Part shown: in pieces, positions 5,896-12,491 of the stretch | Position numbering within the stretch: position 1 is the first letter of the stretch | Layout: each line of letters begins with the position of its first letter | Assembly: GCA_934567745.1 (NCBI GenBank) | Contig: CAKTJM010000038.1 | Span: forward strand, 1 to 13,961 | Direction: 5' to 3' | From: an uncultured Eubacteriales bacterium | GTDB lineage: Bacteria > Bacillota > Clostridia > Oscillospirales > Oscillospiraceae | Length of the DNA stretch: 13,961 nucleotides | Made by a program: the position numbers and the translations under genes | The notes under the pieces: generated by a model | What the model was told of the DNA's origin: nothing | What the model saw: only the letters and a program-made list of their open reading frames with translations | Databases searched by the model: none

Positions 5896-6615
5896 TCAGG
5901 CGGGAGACGGCGCGCCCTCGTCCGCGCTCCGCTTGAGATAGCCCCGGGTGTAGGCGCACACCGCGGAGCACTTGCCGCACAGGTCCTCCCGCAGGCCGGT
6001 CTGCGCATACATGATCGCGCACTGCGTCTCGTAGCAGCGCTCGACGTCCACCAGCTCCGCCCTCGCCATGCCGGGCGACCAAGTCGCGCCGTGGATCGCC
6101 TGCGCGGGACAGTGCGTCACGCACAGGGCGCACTTCTCGCAGCGGGAGCGCTCCGTCGGGGCGTCCGGTGTGAGCGGCGCGTCCGTCAGGAGGGAGGAGA
6201 GCCGCACGGCGGACCCGAACGTTGAGGTCACCAGCAGGCCGCTCTTGCCGATCCAGCCGAGTCCGGCCCGGGTGGCGACCGTCTTGTGCGGGAGCGGGCT
6301 GCACCGGTCCGCATCGACGGTCACGCGGTCCGTCGTCTGGGCATAGGCCCGGTGTCCCGCCTCCTGTAGGATCCGCTCCGCCAGGGAGACGAGCCCGTCC
6401 AGCCGCCGGTTGAGCGTATGGTACTGCTCATGGTACGCCAGCGTCGGCGCGGTCTGGAGGTCCCGGACGAGGGACGGCGGGAGCGGGACCGCGACCGAGA
6501 CGCCGCGCGGGTGGGCGCAGCCGGGGACGGCGGTCATGTCCGCGATCCCCACCAGCGCCGCGCCGTGGGCCAGGAGCGTGCGCTTCAGCTCGTTCGTAAG
6601 GTCCCAACCGGTCAC
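5896..6615 (-). CDS. QueG-like 4Fe-4S binding protein
   Basis: This 239-residue protein starts at GTG (complement of 6613-6615), overlapping the rluA-type stop in a GTGA junction. A longer frame to 6732 is rejected because it overlaps the upstream gene. GLGWIGKSGLLVTSTFGSAV is the signature region of epoxyqueuosine reductase relatives. Two cluster motifs follow: CEKCALCVTHCP (C159, C162, C165, C169), then C194 and C199, and CGKCSAVC (C213, C216, C220). It lacks the C-terminal HEAT repeats of long QueG. By hand alignment, the D-S/T-x-P motif bearing the catalytic acid of true QueG reads R-C-S-P here. It is therefore probably a paralogue with another, unknown redox substrate rather than the tRNA enzyme. 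Confidence 0.75.
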   Translation of the reverse strand: MTGWDLTNELKRTLLAHGAALVGIADMTAVPGCAHPRGVSVAVPLPPSLVRDLQTAPTLAYHEQYHTLNRRLDGLVSLAERILQEAGHRAYAQTTDRVTVDADRCSPLPHKTVATRAGLGWIGKSGLLVTSTFGSAVRLSSLLTDAPLTPDAPTERSRCEKCALCVTHCPAQAIHGATWSPGMARAELVDVERCYETQCAIMYAQTGLREDLCGKCSAVCAYTRGYLKRSADEGAPSPA

Positions 6616-7262
6616 ACCCCCACGAACCACTTCCACGGCTCCGTCTCCGGCGGGTCCATGGTGAAGACCATCCGCTCGCCGGTCGTCGGGTGGGCGAAGT
6701 CGAGCCGGTAGGACCAGAGCGCGATCTCCCAACCCTCCGGGTCGGGATACTTACTGTACTTCCGGTCGCCCGCGAGGGGCATCCCGCGCGAGGCGAACTG
6801 GACGCGGATCTGGTGCGTCCGGCCGGTCTCCAGCGCGATGCGCACCAGCGAGTGCCCTCGGCGGTTGGCCAGGACCTCGTAGTGCAGGACGGCCTCCTGG
6901 ACGCCCTTGCCCGGCTCCTTGGCGACGTAGGTCCGGCGCTTGCGCTCGTCGCGGCCGAGCAGATCGCGGAAGGTCCCCGCGTCGTCGCGGGGCCGCCAGT
7001 GGACGACGGCCTCGTAGTCCTTGGCGAAGCTGCCCGCGCGGATCTGGCGGGACAGCTCCCCGGCGGCCTCGGCGGTCCGGGCATAGACCATGAGACCGCC
7101 CACCACCTGGTCGAGGCGGTGGACGGTGCGGATCTTTTCATGGGGGCGGCCAAGGGCCTCGCGGATCAGGTCGGGCATCCCGCCCGGCTCATCGGTGGAG
7201 AGGACGCGGAAGGGCTTGACGCAGACGACGAGGTCCTTGTCCTGATAGACGATATCGAGCAT
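6612..7262 (-). CDS. RluA-family RNA pseudouridine synthase
   Basis: This 216-residue enzyme lacks an S4 domain. It would isomerise uridine to pseudouridine in rRNA or tRNA. The family motifs are complete: VCVKPFRVLSTDEP near the N-terminus, HRLDQVVGGLMVYAR with the catalytic Asp51 (Val-Gly replaces the usual Thr-Ser after HRLDxx), and TGRTHQIRVQFASRGMPLAGD. The target site cannot be assigned. The ATG is preceded by GAGGTG and lies 22 bases after the EamA gene's stop. Its own stop overlaps the GTG of the 4Fe-4S gene, giving tight coupling of the two. Confidence 0.92.
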   Translation of the reverse strand: MLDIVYQDKDLVVCVKPFRVLSTDEPGGMPDLIREALGRPHEKIRTVHRLDQVVGGLMVYARTAEAAGELSRQIRAGSFAKDYEAVVHWRPRDDAGTFRDLLGRDERKRRTYVAKEPGKGVQEAVLHYEVLANRRGHSLVRIALETGRTHQIRVQFASRGMPLAGDRKYSKYPDPEGWEIALWSYRLDFAHPTTGERMVFTMDPPETEPWKWFVGV

Positions 7263-7284
7263 GCGGCACCTCAGTTCGGTAGAT

Positions 7285-8163
7285 TCAATGGGTCGGCTGG
7301 GCCTCGCTCTCCTGCGGCACGGCCTTTTTCGGCTCGCGCTTGAGACACAGGACGTTGTAGCCCATGATGCTCACGAACACGATGGCCCCGCCGAGCAGGG
7401 ACAGGGGGGTGAGCGTCTCGCCGACGACGACGGCGACGAGGATCGGGTTGAGCACCGGCTCGATGCCCGTCACGAGCGAGGCGGAGATGGGCTTGGTGTA
7501 CTTCAGCGCGGTGGTGAAGCAGGCGTAGGACAGACCGAGCTGGAAGACGCCGAGGATCACGGCGAAGAAGAGGGACCGCCCGTCGAAGGTCGGGACCTGC
7601 TGCACGAGGAAGGGCAGCCCGATCAGCGCGCCCATGCTCTGCCCCAGGATGGTGGCCCACAGCGGGTCGCCGCCGGGGAGCTCGTTGAGCAGGAAGACCC
7701 AGGCGTAGGCCACGCCGGAGACGAGCGCGAGCACGTCGCCGACGAAGCGGCCGCTGCCCAGACTGTCGAGGAAGAAGCACAGCACACCGCCGAAGATGCA
7801 GATGCAGGCGACGATGTCGAGCCGGTCGGGCCGCTCGTGGAAGACGATCCACATGAAGAGGATGACGAAGACCGGCGCGGTGAATTGCAGCAGGACGGCG
7901 TTCCCGGCCGTGGTGAGCTTGGTGGAGACGATGTACAGCGTCGTCGCGCCGCAGACGGCGCACGCGCCGACGATCACCCCGGGGGTCAGCTTCAGCTGAT
8001 CATGCGTCAGCCGGGCCAGCCCGATCAGGATGCACACGGAGATGATGCTGCGGAACGAGTTGATGGCGAGCGGGTTCCAGGGGATGGACTTGACGCACAG
8101 TCCGCCGATGGAGAGGAACAGTGCGCCGATGAACATCAGCAACAGACCTTTGCGGGGCGACAT
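7285..8163 (-). CDS. EamA/DMT superfamily transporter
   Basis: This 292-residue membrane protein has about ten hydrophobic segments arranged as two EamA repeats. The second repeat carries the typical GIEPVLNPILVAVVVGE stretch, and the tail after the last segment is short and charged. DMT exporters move small metabolites across the inner membrane; Escherichia coli EamA exports cysteine and O-acetylserine (established knowledge). Sitting 56 bases behind metY, this one may handle a sulfur amino acid or its precursor, which is inference from neighbourhood. The start at 8163 is chosen for the AAAGGA site ten bases upstream; a longer frame to 8223 is rejected because it runs into metY. Confidence 0.9.
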   Translation of the reverse strand: MSPRKGLLLMFIGALFLSIGGLCVKSIPWNPLAINSFRSIISVCILIGLARLTHDQLKLTPGVIVGACAVCGATTLYIVSTKLTTAGNAVLLQFTAPVFVILFMWIVFHERPDRLDIVACICIFGGVLCFFLDSLGSGRFVGDVLALVSGVAYAWVFLLNELPGGDPLWATILGQSMGALIGLPFLVQQVPTFDGRSLFFAVILGVFQLGLSYACFTTALKYTKPISASLVTGIEPVLNPILVAVVVGETLTPLSLLGGAIVFVSIMGYNVLCLKREPKKAVPQESEAQPTH

Positions 8164-8219
8164 GGGACATCGATCCTTTCTTGGGAGGTTTTGACCGCCG
8201 CCCGCAAAGGACGGTGCGA

Positions 8220-9503
8220 TCACACGTTGGCGAGGGCCTGGTCCAGATCGCGGAGGATGTCCTCGACGTCCTCGATGCCGACGGAGAGCCGGATGAGGTC
8301 GGGGGCGACCCCGGCGGCCTTCAGCTCCGCATCGGACATCTGCCGGTGGGTGGAGGAGGCCGGGTGGAGGACGCAGGTCTTGGCGTCCGCGACGTGGGTG
8401 GCGATGGAGGCCAGCTTCAGACCGGCCATGAACTGCTCGGCAGCCGCGCGGCCGCCCTCGACGCCGAAGGTGACGACGCCGCAGGTGCCGTGGGGCATGT
8501 ACTTCTGCGCGACCTCGTGGTACCGGTCCCCGGGCAGACCGGGGTAGGAGACCCAGGCGACCTTGGGATGGGCCTGGAGGTGCTGTGCGGTCTTGAGGGC
8601 GTTCTCACAATGGCGCGGGACGCGCAGATGGAGGGTCTCCAGACCGATGCCGAGATAGTAGGAGTTCTGCGGTGCGGGGGTGCAGCCGAAGTCGCGCATG
8701 AGCTGCGCGGTGGCCTTGGTGATGAAGGCGCCGCCCTGGCCGAAGCGCTCGGCGTAGACGATGCCGTGGTAGCTCTCATCGGGGGTGCACAGGCCGGGGA
8801 ACTTGTCGGCGTGCGCCATCCAGTCGAATTTGCCGGAATCGACGATCGCCCCGCCGACGCAGTTGGCGTGGCCGTCCATGTACTTGGTGGTGGAGTGGGT
8901 GACGATGTCGGCGCCGAACTGGAAGGGACGGCAGTTGATGGGCGTGGCGAAGGTGTTGTCCAGGATCAGGGGGACGCCGTGGCGGTGGGCCGCCTGGGCG
9001 AACTTCTCGATGTCGAGGACGATCAGGGCCGGGTTGGCGATCGTCTCGCCGAAGACGGCCTTCGTGTTGGGCCGGAAGGCGGCATCCAGCTCCTCGGCGG
9101 AGCAGTCGGGATCGACGAAGGTGAACTCCACGCCCATGCGCCGCATGGTCACGGCGAAGAGGTTGTAGGTCCCGCCGTAGATGGCGGAGGAGACGATGAC
9201 GTGGTCCCCTGCGGAGGCCAGGTTGAAGACGGCGAAGAAGTTGGCGGCCTGGCCGGAGGAGGTCAGCATGGCGGCGGACCCGCCCTCCAGGGCGCAGATG
9301 CGCGCGGCGATCCTGTCGTTGGTGGGGTTCTGGAGCCGGGTGTAGAAATAGCCCTCGGCCTCCAGGTCGAACAGTGCGCCCATGGCCTGGCTGGAGCCGT
9401 AGCGGAAGGTGGTGCTCTGGACGATGGGGACGTTGCGGGGCTCGCCGCTGGCGGGGACGTACCCGGCGTGCAGGCAATCGGTGCCGATCTTATAGTCGCT
9501 CAT
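8220..9503 (-). CDS. metY: O-acetylhomoserine sulfhydrylase (aminocarboxypropyltransferase)
   Basis: This 427-residue PLP enzyme of the Cys/Met metabolism family makes homocysteine from O-acetylhomoserine and sulfide in methionine synthesis. Visible landmarks are YFYTRLQNPTNDR (phosphate-binding Tyr and Arg), ALEGGSAAMLTSSGQAA, LDNTFATP with the pyridine-binding Asp182, and THSTTKYMDGHANCVGG with the Schiff-base Lys207. The length and the GxAxN after the lysine fit the MetY branch rather than cystathionine lyases. The ATG follows GGGAGG. A near-consensus promoter lies about 37 bases upstream. The leader is too short for an S-box or T-box riboswitch, so control probably acts through the inverted repeat on the -10. 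It is probably the first gene of the minus-strand operon. Confidence 0.93.
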   Translation of the reverse strand: MSDYKIGTDCLHAGYVPASGEPRNVPIVQSTTFRYGSSQAMGALFDLEAEGYFYTRLQNPTNDRIAARICALEGGSAAMLTSSGQAANFFAVFNLASAGDHVIVSSAIYGGTYNLFAVTMRRMGVEFTFVDPDCSAEELDAAFRPNTKAVFGETIANPALIVLDIEKFAQAAHRHGVPLILDNTFATPINCRPFQFGADIVTHSTTKYMDGHANCVGGAIVDSGKFDWMAHADKFPGLCTPDESYHGIVYAERFGQGGAFITKATAQLMRDFGCTPAPQNSYYLGIGLETLHLRVPRHCENALKTAQHLQAHPKVAWVSYPGLPGDRYHEVAQKYMPHGTCGVVTFGVEGGRAAAEQFMAGLKLASIATHVADAKTCVLHPASSTHRQMSDAELKAAGVAPDLIRLSVGIEDVEDILRDLDQALANV

Positions 9504-9528
9504 ATGGTGGCCTCCCTATCATATCATC

Positions 9529-9544
9529 ATAATGTAGGCATTAT
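9529..9544 (-). promoter_or_regulatory. Inverted repeat over the metY -10 (candidate operator)
   Basis: ATAATG-4-CATTAT (perfect six-base arms) overlaps five bases of the -10 box and the expected transcription start of metY. A repressor here would block initiation. The regulator is unknown. Confidence 0.5.
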
Positions 9545-9568
9545 ACGACTTCGTTCTCGGCGGGTCAA
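9540..9568 (-). promoter_or_regulatory. Sigma-A type promoter of the metY operon
   Basis: On the minus strand TTGACC (complement of 9563-9568), a 17-base spacer and TATAAT (complement of 9540-9545) form a near-consensus promoter. The expected transcript start is near 9533, leaving a leader of about 30 bases before the ATG at 9503. Confidence 0.85.
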
Positions 9569-9658
9569 GGGCTTTCACCACATCTCCATGATACGCCGAG
9601 GAGGGTCGGTCGCGCAATGCCCGCTTTTGGGGTTCTTTCCGCTCAAAGGGCAGTAGGA

Positions 9659-10138
9659 CTACTCATTTTCGATCATCCCGAAGTCGGCCAGGTCCCCCGG
9701 ACCGAGCCGCTGGTGGTCGCGGTAGCGGATCGGGTCCCCATCGACGGTGATGGCGATGGCGTCCACGTCCGGGAGCTGGCAGAGGGTGCGGACGATGCAG
9801 TAATCGGCCAGCGTCAGCCCGACCCCGGAGAGGGCGGCGTAGCGTGGGCTGAGATCGACCGTGACGAGCTGGCCCACCTGGGACCAGCCGCGCAGGGTCG
9901 TCCCGTTCGGGACGAGGGGGAGGAGGTCCTCGGACTGCGGCCCGGCCAGGAGGAGATCGAGGAGCCCCTCGATCGGCTCCTGGTCCTGCGGCAGGATCCG
10001 CCGCTCGGCGGAGAGGGCGCAGACGGCGCCCCCGTCCTGGTTCGGGAACCAGACCTCATAGACGGCGCTCTCCTGGTCGTGGGCACAGCCGCACAGGAGC
10101 AGCAGGAGCAGGGCGCTCAGCAGCAGGACACGCTTCAC
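9659..10138 (-). CDS. GerMN domain lipoprotein
   Basis: This 159-residue secreted protein starts at GTG (complement of 10136-10138), overlapping the kinase stop as GTGA and preceded by GAGGAGGTG. A signal peptide of Leu/Ala residues ends at LLCGC, giving a lipidated Cys18. The rest is a single GerMN domain (EGLLDLLLAGP, VPNGTTLRGW, GQLVTVDLSPRY, TLADYCIVRTLCQLP, VDGDP). GerMN domains occur in spore germination GerM and in actinobacterial LpqB (family knowledge); their exact role is unclear. As the third gene after a response regulator and a kinase, it may modulate the kinase's outside domain, as LpqB is linked to MtrB (inference). A TAG stop ends the frame, and I see no convincing terminator in the 155 bases before metY beyond weak imperfect hairpins. 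Confidence 0.82.
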   Translation of the reverse strand: MKRVLLLSALLLLLLCGCAHDQESAVYEVWFPNQDGGAVCALSAERRILPQDQEPIEGLLDLLLAGPQSEDLLPLVPNGTTLRGWSQVGQLVTVDLSPRYAALSGVGLTLADYCIVRTLCQLPDVDAIAITVDGDPIRYRDHQRLGPGDLADFGMIENE

Positions 10139-11586
10139 GACGGCACCTCCTCTTCGGTCCAGCGGGGCAGGACGACGGTGAAGACGGCCCCGGCCGTCTC
10201 GCCCGGCCGCACGGAGATCGTCCCGCCATAGGTCCGGACGGTGTCCCGGACGATGGCCAGGCCGAGGCCTGTGCCCCCCGCGGCGCGGGAGCGGGCCTTG
10301 TCCACGCGGTAGAAGCGGTCGAAGACGCGGTCCAGCTCGTTCTCCGGGATGCCGACGCCGGTGTCAGCGACGGTGAGGACGATCCCGTCGCCGTCCGAGA
10401 CGGTGGCGATGTGGACCGACCCGCCGGGGACGTTGTACTTGACGGCGTTCTCGACGAGGTTGGACAGGATCTGGTCGGCGGCCTCGTGGCTGCACCGGAC
10501 GGGCGCGGCGGCGTGGAGGTCGGTCGAGAGGGAGACCCCGGCCCGCTGCGCGAGCGGGCCGATCAGCCGCACGGCCCGGCGGACGGCGGCGTCGAGGTCC
10601 ACCGGCGCGGCGGGGGCGACGCGGCCCTCGTCGAGCCGGTCGAGGGAGAGCAGGTCCTCGCTGATGTGGATGAGCCGGTCGGTCGCCTCGCCGATGTCGG
10701 CGACGAACTCCCGGGTGGTGGCGGTGTCGATGGCCTCGTCCTGTAAGATGGAGTCGGTGAGCAGCCGGATGGACGCCAGCGGGGTCTTCAGCTCGTGCGA
10801 GGCGTCGGAGACGAACTGCCGCCGCTCGGCCTGGTTGGCCTGGAGCCGCCCGGTGAGCAGGTTCAGCTCCTGGGCGAGCTGGGCCAGCTCGTCGCGGCCG
10901 GAGAGGGCGACGCGGTGCTCATAGTCCCCCTCGCGGACGGTGCGGATGCCGCGCAGGAGCTGGCCGACGCGGCGGGTGAGGGCGGCGGAGAAGGTCGCCA
11001 GCAGGGCCAGCACGGCCAGACACACGACGGCGGAGATGACGCGCAGGTTGTGGCGCAGCTCCTCCAGGAGCTGACCCTGGTCGGCGTCCTCCTGATAGAG
11101 GCAGACGGACCCGACGACGGTGTTCCGCGTCATGACGGGGGTGGCGGCGCAGCTGTAGAAGGTGCCGCCGGCGTAGCGCGTGGTCGTGGTGTCGTTGCAG
11201 CGAAGGGCCGAGACGATCGGCCCGGTGAGGGCATACCGGCCCGTGGCCGGCTCCGCCCCGCTGTCGTAGAGGACCAGCCCGGCCCCGTCGGTGATGACGA
11301 CGCGCTGGGCGTCCAGCTCGTCCATCAGGGCGATGGCCCCCTCGGCGGACTCCGGCGTGAGCGCGTCGGCGGTGGCCAGGGCCGAGACGAGGAGGGTGGC
11401 CTGCTTTTGGAGCGCGTCCTGCTGGGAGCGGAACATGAGGTCCTGCGCCATGAGCAGGGGATAGGTGTTCATGAGGATGAGCAGCGCGGCGATGATGGCG
11501 GCGTACCCCAGCCCGAGCCGGAGCTGGAGCGACCCGCGGAGCCAGCCGTGTGCGCCCGGCTGCTTCTGTGCGGCGGCCTGCGTCAT
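10135..11586 (-). CDS. Two-component sensor histidine kinase
   Basis: This 483-residue membrane kinase has a first membrane helix at about residues 27-47, an extracytoplasmic sensor at about 48-180, a second helix at about 183-205 and a HAMP linker to about 251. A HisKA helix follows with phospho-acceptor His264 (SHELKTP). The HATPase domain carries N376/N380 (NLVENAVKY), DTGVGIP and GGTGLGL. The sensor has VVITDGAGLVLYDSG and ends in VVGSVCLY, resembling a PAS-like (PDC) fold. It contains three cysteines, of which C130 and C146 could form a disulfide. The ATG overlaps the regulator's stop as ATGA; a start ten codons earlier is rejected as it only lengthens the overlap. It should phosphorylate the adjacent regulator. 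Confidence 0.93.
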   Translation of the reverse strand: MTQAAAQKQPGAHGWLRGSLQLRLGLGYAAIIAALLILMNTYPLLMAQDLMFRSQQDALQKQATLLVSALATADALTPESAEGAIALMDELDAQRVVITDGAGLVLYDSGAEPATGRYALTGPIVSALRCNDTTTTRYAGGTFYSCAATPVMTRNTVVGSVCLYQEDADQGQLLEELRHNLRVISAVVCLAVLALLATFSAALTRRVGQLLRGIRTVREGDYEHRVALSGRDELAQLAQELNLLTGRLQANQAERRQFVSDASHELKTPLASIRLLTDSILQDEAIDTATTREFVADIGEATDRLIHISEDLLSLDRLDEGRVAPAAPVDLDAAVRRAVRLIGPLAQRAGVSLSTDLHAAAPVRCSHEAADQILSNLVENAVKYNVPGGSVHIATVSDGDGIVLTVADTGVGIPENELDRVFDRFYRVDKARSRAAGGTGLGLAIVRDTVRTYGGTISVRPGETAGAVFTVVLPRWTEEEVPS

Positions 11587-12272
11587 GACGCCTGGAAGTA
11601 GTAGCCCACGCCCCACTTGGTGCGGATGAGGGCCGGGGCGGCGGGATCGGCCTCGACCTTCTCACGAAGGCGGCGGACATGGACGTCCACGGTGCGGTAA
11701 TCACCGGTGTAGGAGTACCCCCAGACCAGGTCGAGCAGCTGCTCCCGGCTGTAGACGCGGCCGGGGTGGCGCATGAGCAGCTCCAGCAGGTCGAACTCCT
11801 TGGCGGTCAGCTCGACGGGCGTGCCGTCGCGGCGCAGGCTCCGCCCGGCGGCGTCGAGCTGGAGCGGGCCGCGCGTGATGAGGTCGTCGTCCGCCTCCTG
11901 CCGCCGCGTGGTGGCGGAGCGGCGCAGGAGCGCCTTGACGCGGGCCTTGACCTCCAGGACGTTGAAGGGCTTGGTGATGTAGTCGTCCGCGCCGTACTCG
12001 AAGCCGAGGAGCTTGTCGGTGTCCGTGCCCCGGGCGGTGAGCATGATGATGGGGACCGTGGAGAAGGTGCGGATCTGCATACAGGCCTCCAGCCCGTCGA
12101 TCTCCGGCATCATGAGGTCGAGCAGGATCAGGTCGTAGTCGTTCGCGCGGGCGAGCTCCACCGCCTGCCGTCCGTCGTAGCCGACGTCGACCTCATACCC
12201 CTCGTTCTCCAGGTTGAAGCGCAGGCCCTTCACCATGACCTTCTCATCGTCCACGACCAGGATGCGTGCCAT
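11583..12272 (-). CDS. OmpR/PhoB-family response regulator
   Basis: This 229-residue regulator has a full receiver: acidic pair D8-D9, phospho-acceptor Asp52 (LILLDLMMP), Thr79 (MLTAR) and Lys101 (ITKPF). A winged helix follows, with LTAKEFDLLELLM, YTGDYRTVDVHVRRLREK and TKWGVGYYF. These features are like WalR/PhoB-type regulators. The ATG at 12272 is supported by GGGAGG eight to ten bases upstream; a frame extending to 12317 crosses the leader hairpins and is rejected. It overlaps the kinase by four bases, so both are made together. The divergent carboxypeptidase gene makes cell-wall genes plausible targets (inference). Its own promoter has a good -10 but poor -35, which would suit autoregulation. 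Confidence 0.93.
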   Translation of the reverse strand: MARILVVDDEKVMVKGLRFNLENEGYEVDVGYDGRQAVELARANDYDLILLDLMMPEIDGLEACMQIRTFSTVPIIMLTARGTDTDKLLGFEYGADDYITKPFNVLEVKARVKALLRRSATTRRQEADDDLITRGPLQLDAAGRSLRRDGTPVELTAKEFDLLELLMRHPGRVYSREQLLDLVWGYSYTGDYRTVDVHVRRLREKVEADPAAPALIRTKWGVGYYFQAS

Positions 12273-12306
12273 CGTCCATCCCTCCCGAAAAAAATCTGTT
12301 TTTCGC

Positions 12307-12333
12307 CCCGGCCCCATTGCGCACGGGGCCGGG
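12307..12333 (-). promoter_or_regulatory. Strong hairpin in the two-component operon leader
   Basis: CCCGGCCCC (12307-12315) pairs with GGGGCCGGG (12325-12333) around a nine-base loop, right after the expected transcript start. On the minus strand a second weak hairpin (GAAAAA/TTTTTC, 12287-12304) follows, just before the ribosome binding site. The pair could act as an attenuator or RNA stabiliser. The long gap between the GC stem and the T run argues against a classic terminator. Confidence 0.4.
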
Positions 12334-12340
12334 CTTTGTT

Positions 12341-12346
12341 ATTATA
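12341..12346 (-). promoter_or_regulatory. -10 element of the response regulator operon
   Basis: TATAAT on the minus strand (complement of 12341-12346) lies about 70 bases upstream of the regulator ATG. No recognisable -35 is present at 16-18 bases (CCGCCG region), which suggests dependence on an activator, perhaps the encoded regulator. Confidence 0.5.
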
Positions 12347-12491
12347 AGGAGAGCCATCCCAAACGGCGGACGGGGACGAGCGCGTCGCTCCGTTGCCGTT
12401 TTCTCCTGGGTGCGCGTCGGATCCGGCTCGTCGATCCGGCCCAGTTCTCCCAGTATAGCATAGAAGGAATGAAAAATCGAGGATGTCCCTT

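Noticed and set aside
4130..6304. 724-codon minus-strand frame running through the HD and MerR genes and the hairpin element
   Set aside because: It has no domain and would contradict three well-supported genes. It is open only because of GC bias.
7261..9656. Long plus-strand frames opposite the EamA and metY genes
   Set aside because: Gly/Asp/Val-rich shadows of the minus-strand coding sequences, with no recognisable motif.
9504..9658. S-box or T-box riboswitch upstream of metY
   Set aside because: The promoter lies about 37 bases before the start codon, leaving no room for such a leader. No T-box or SAM-I core was seen.
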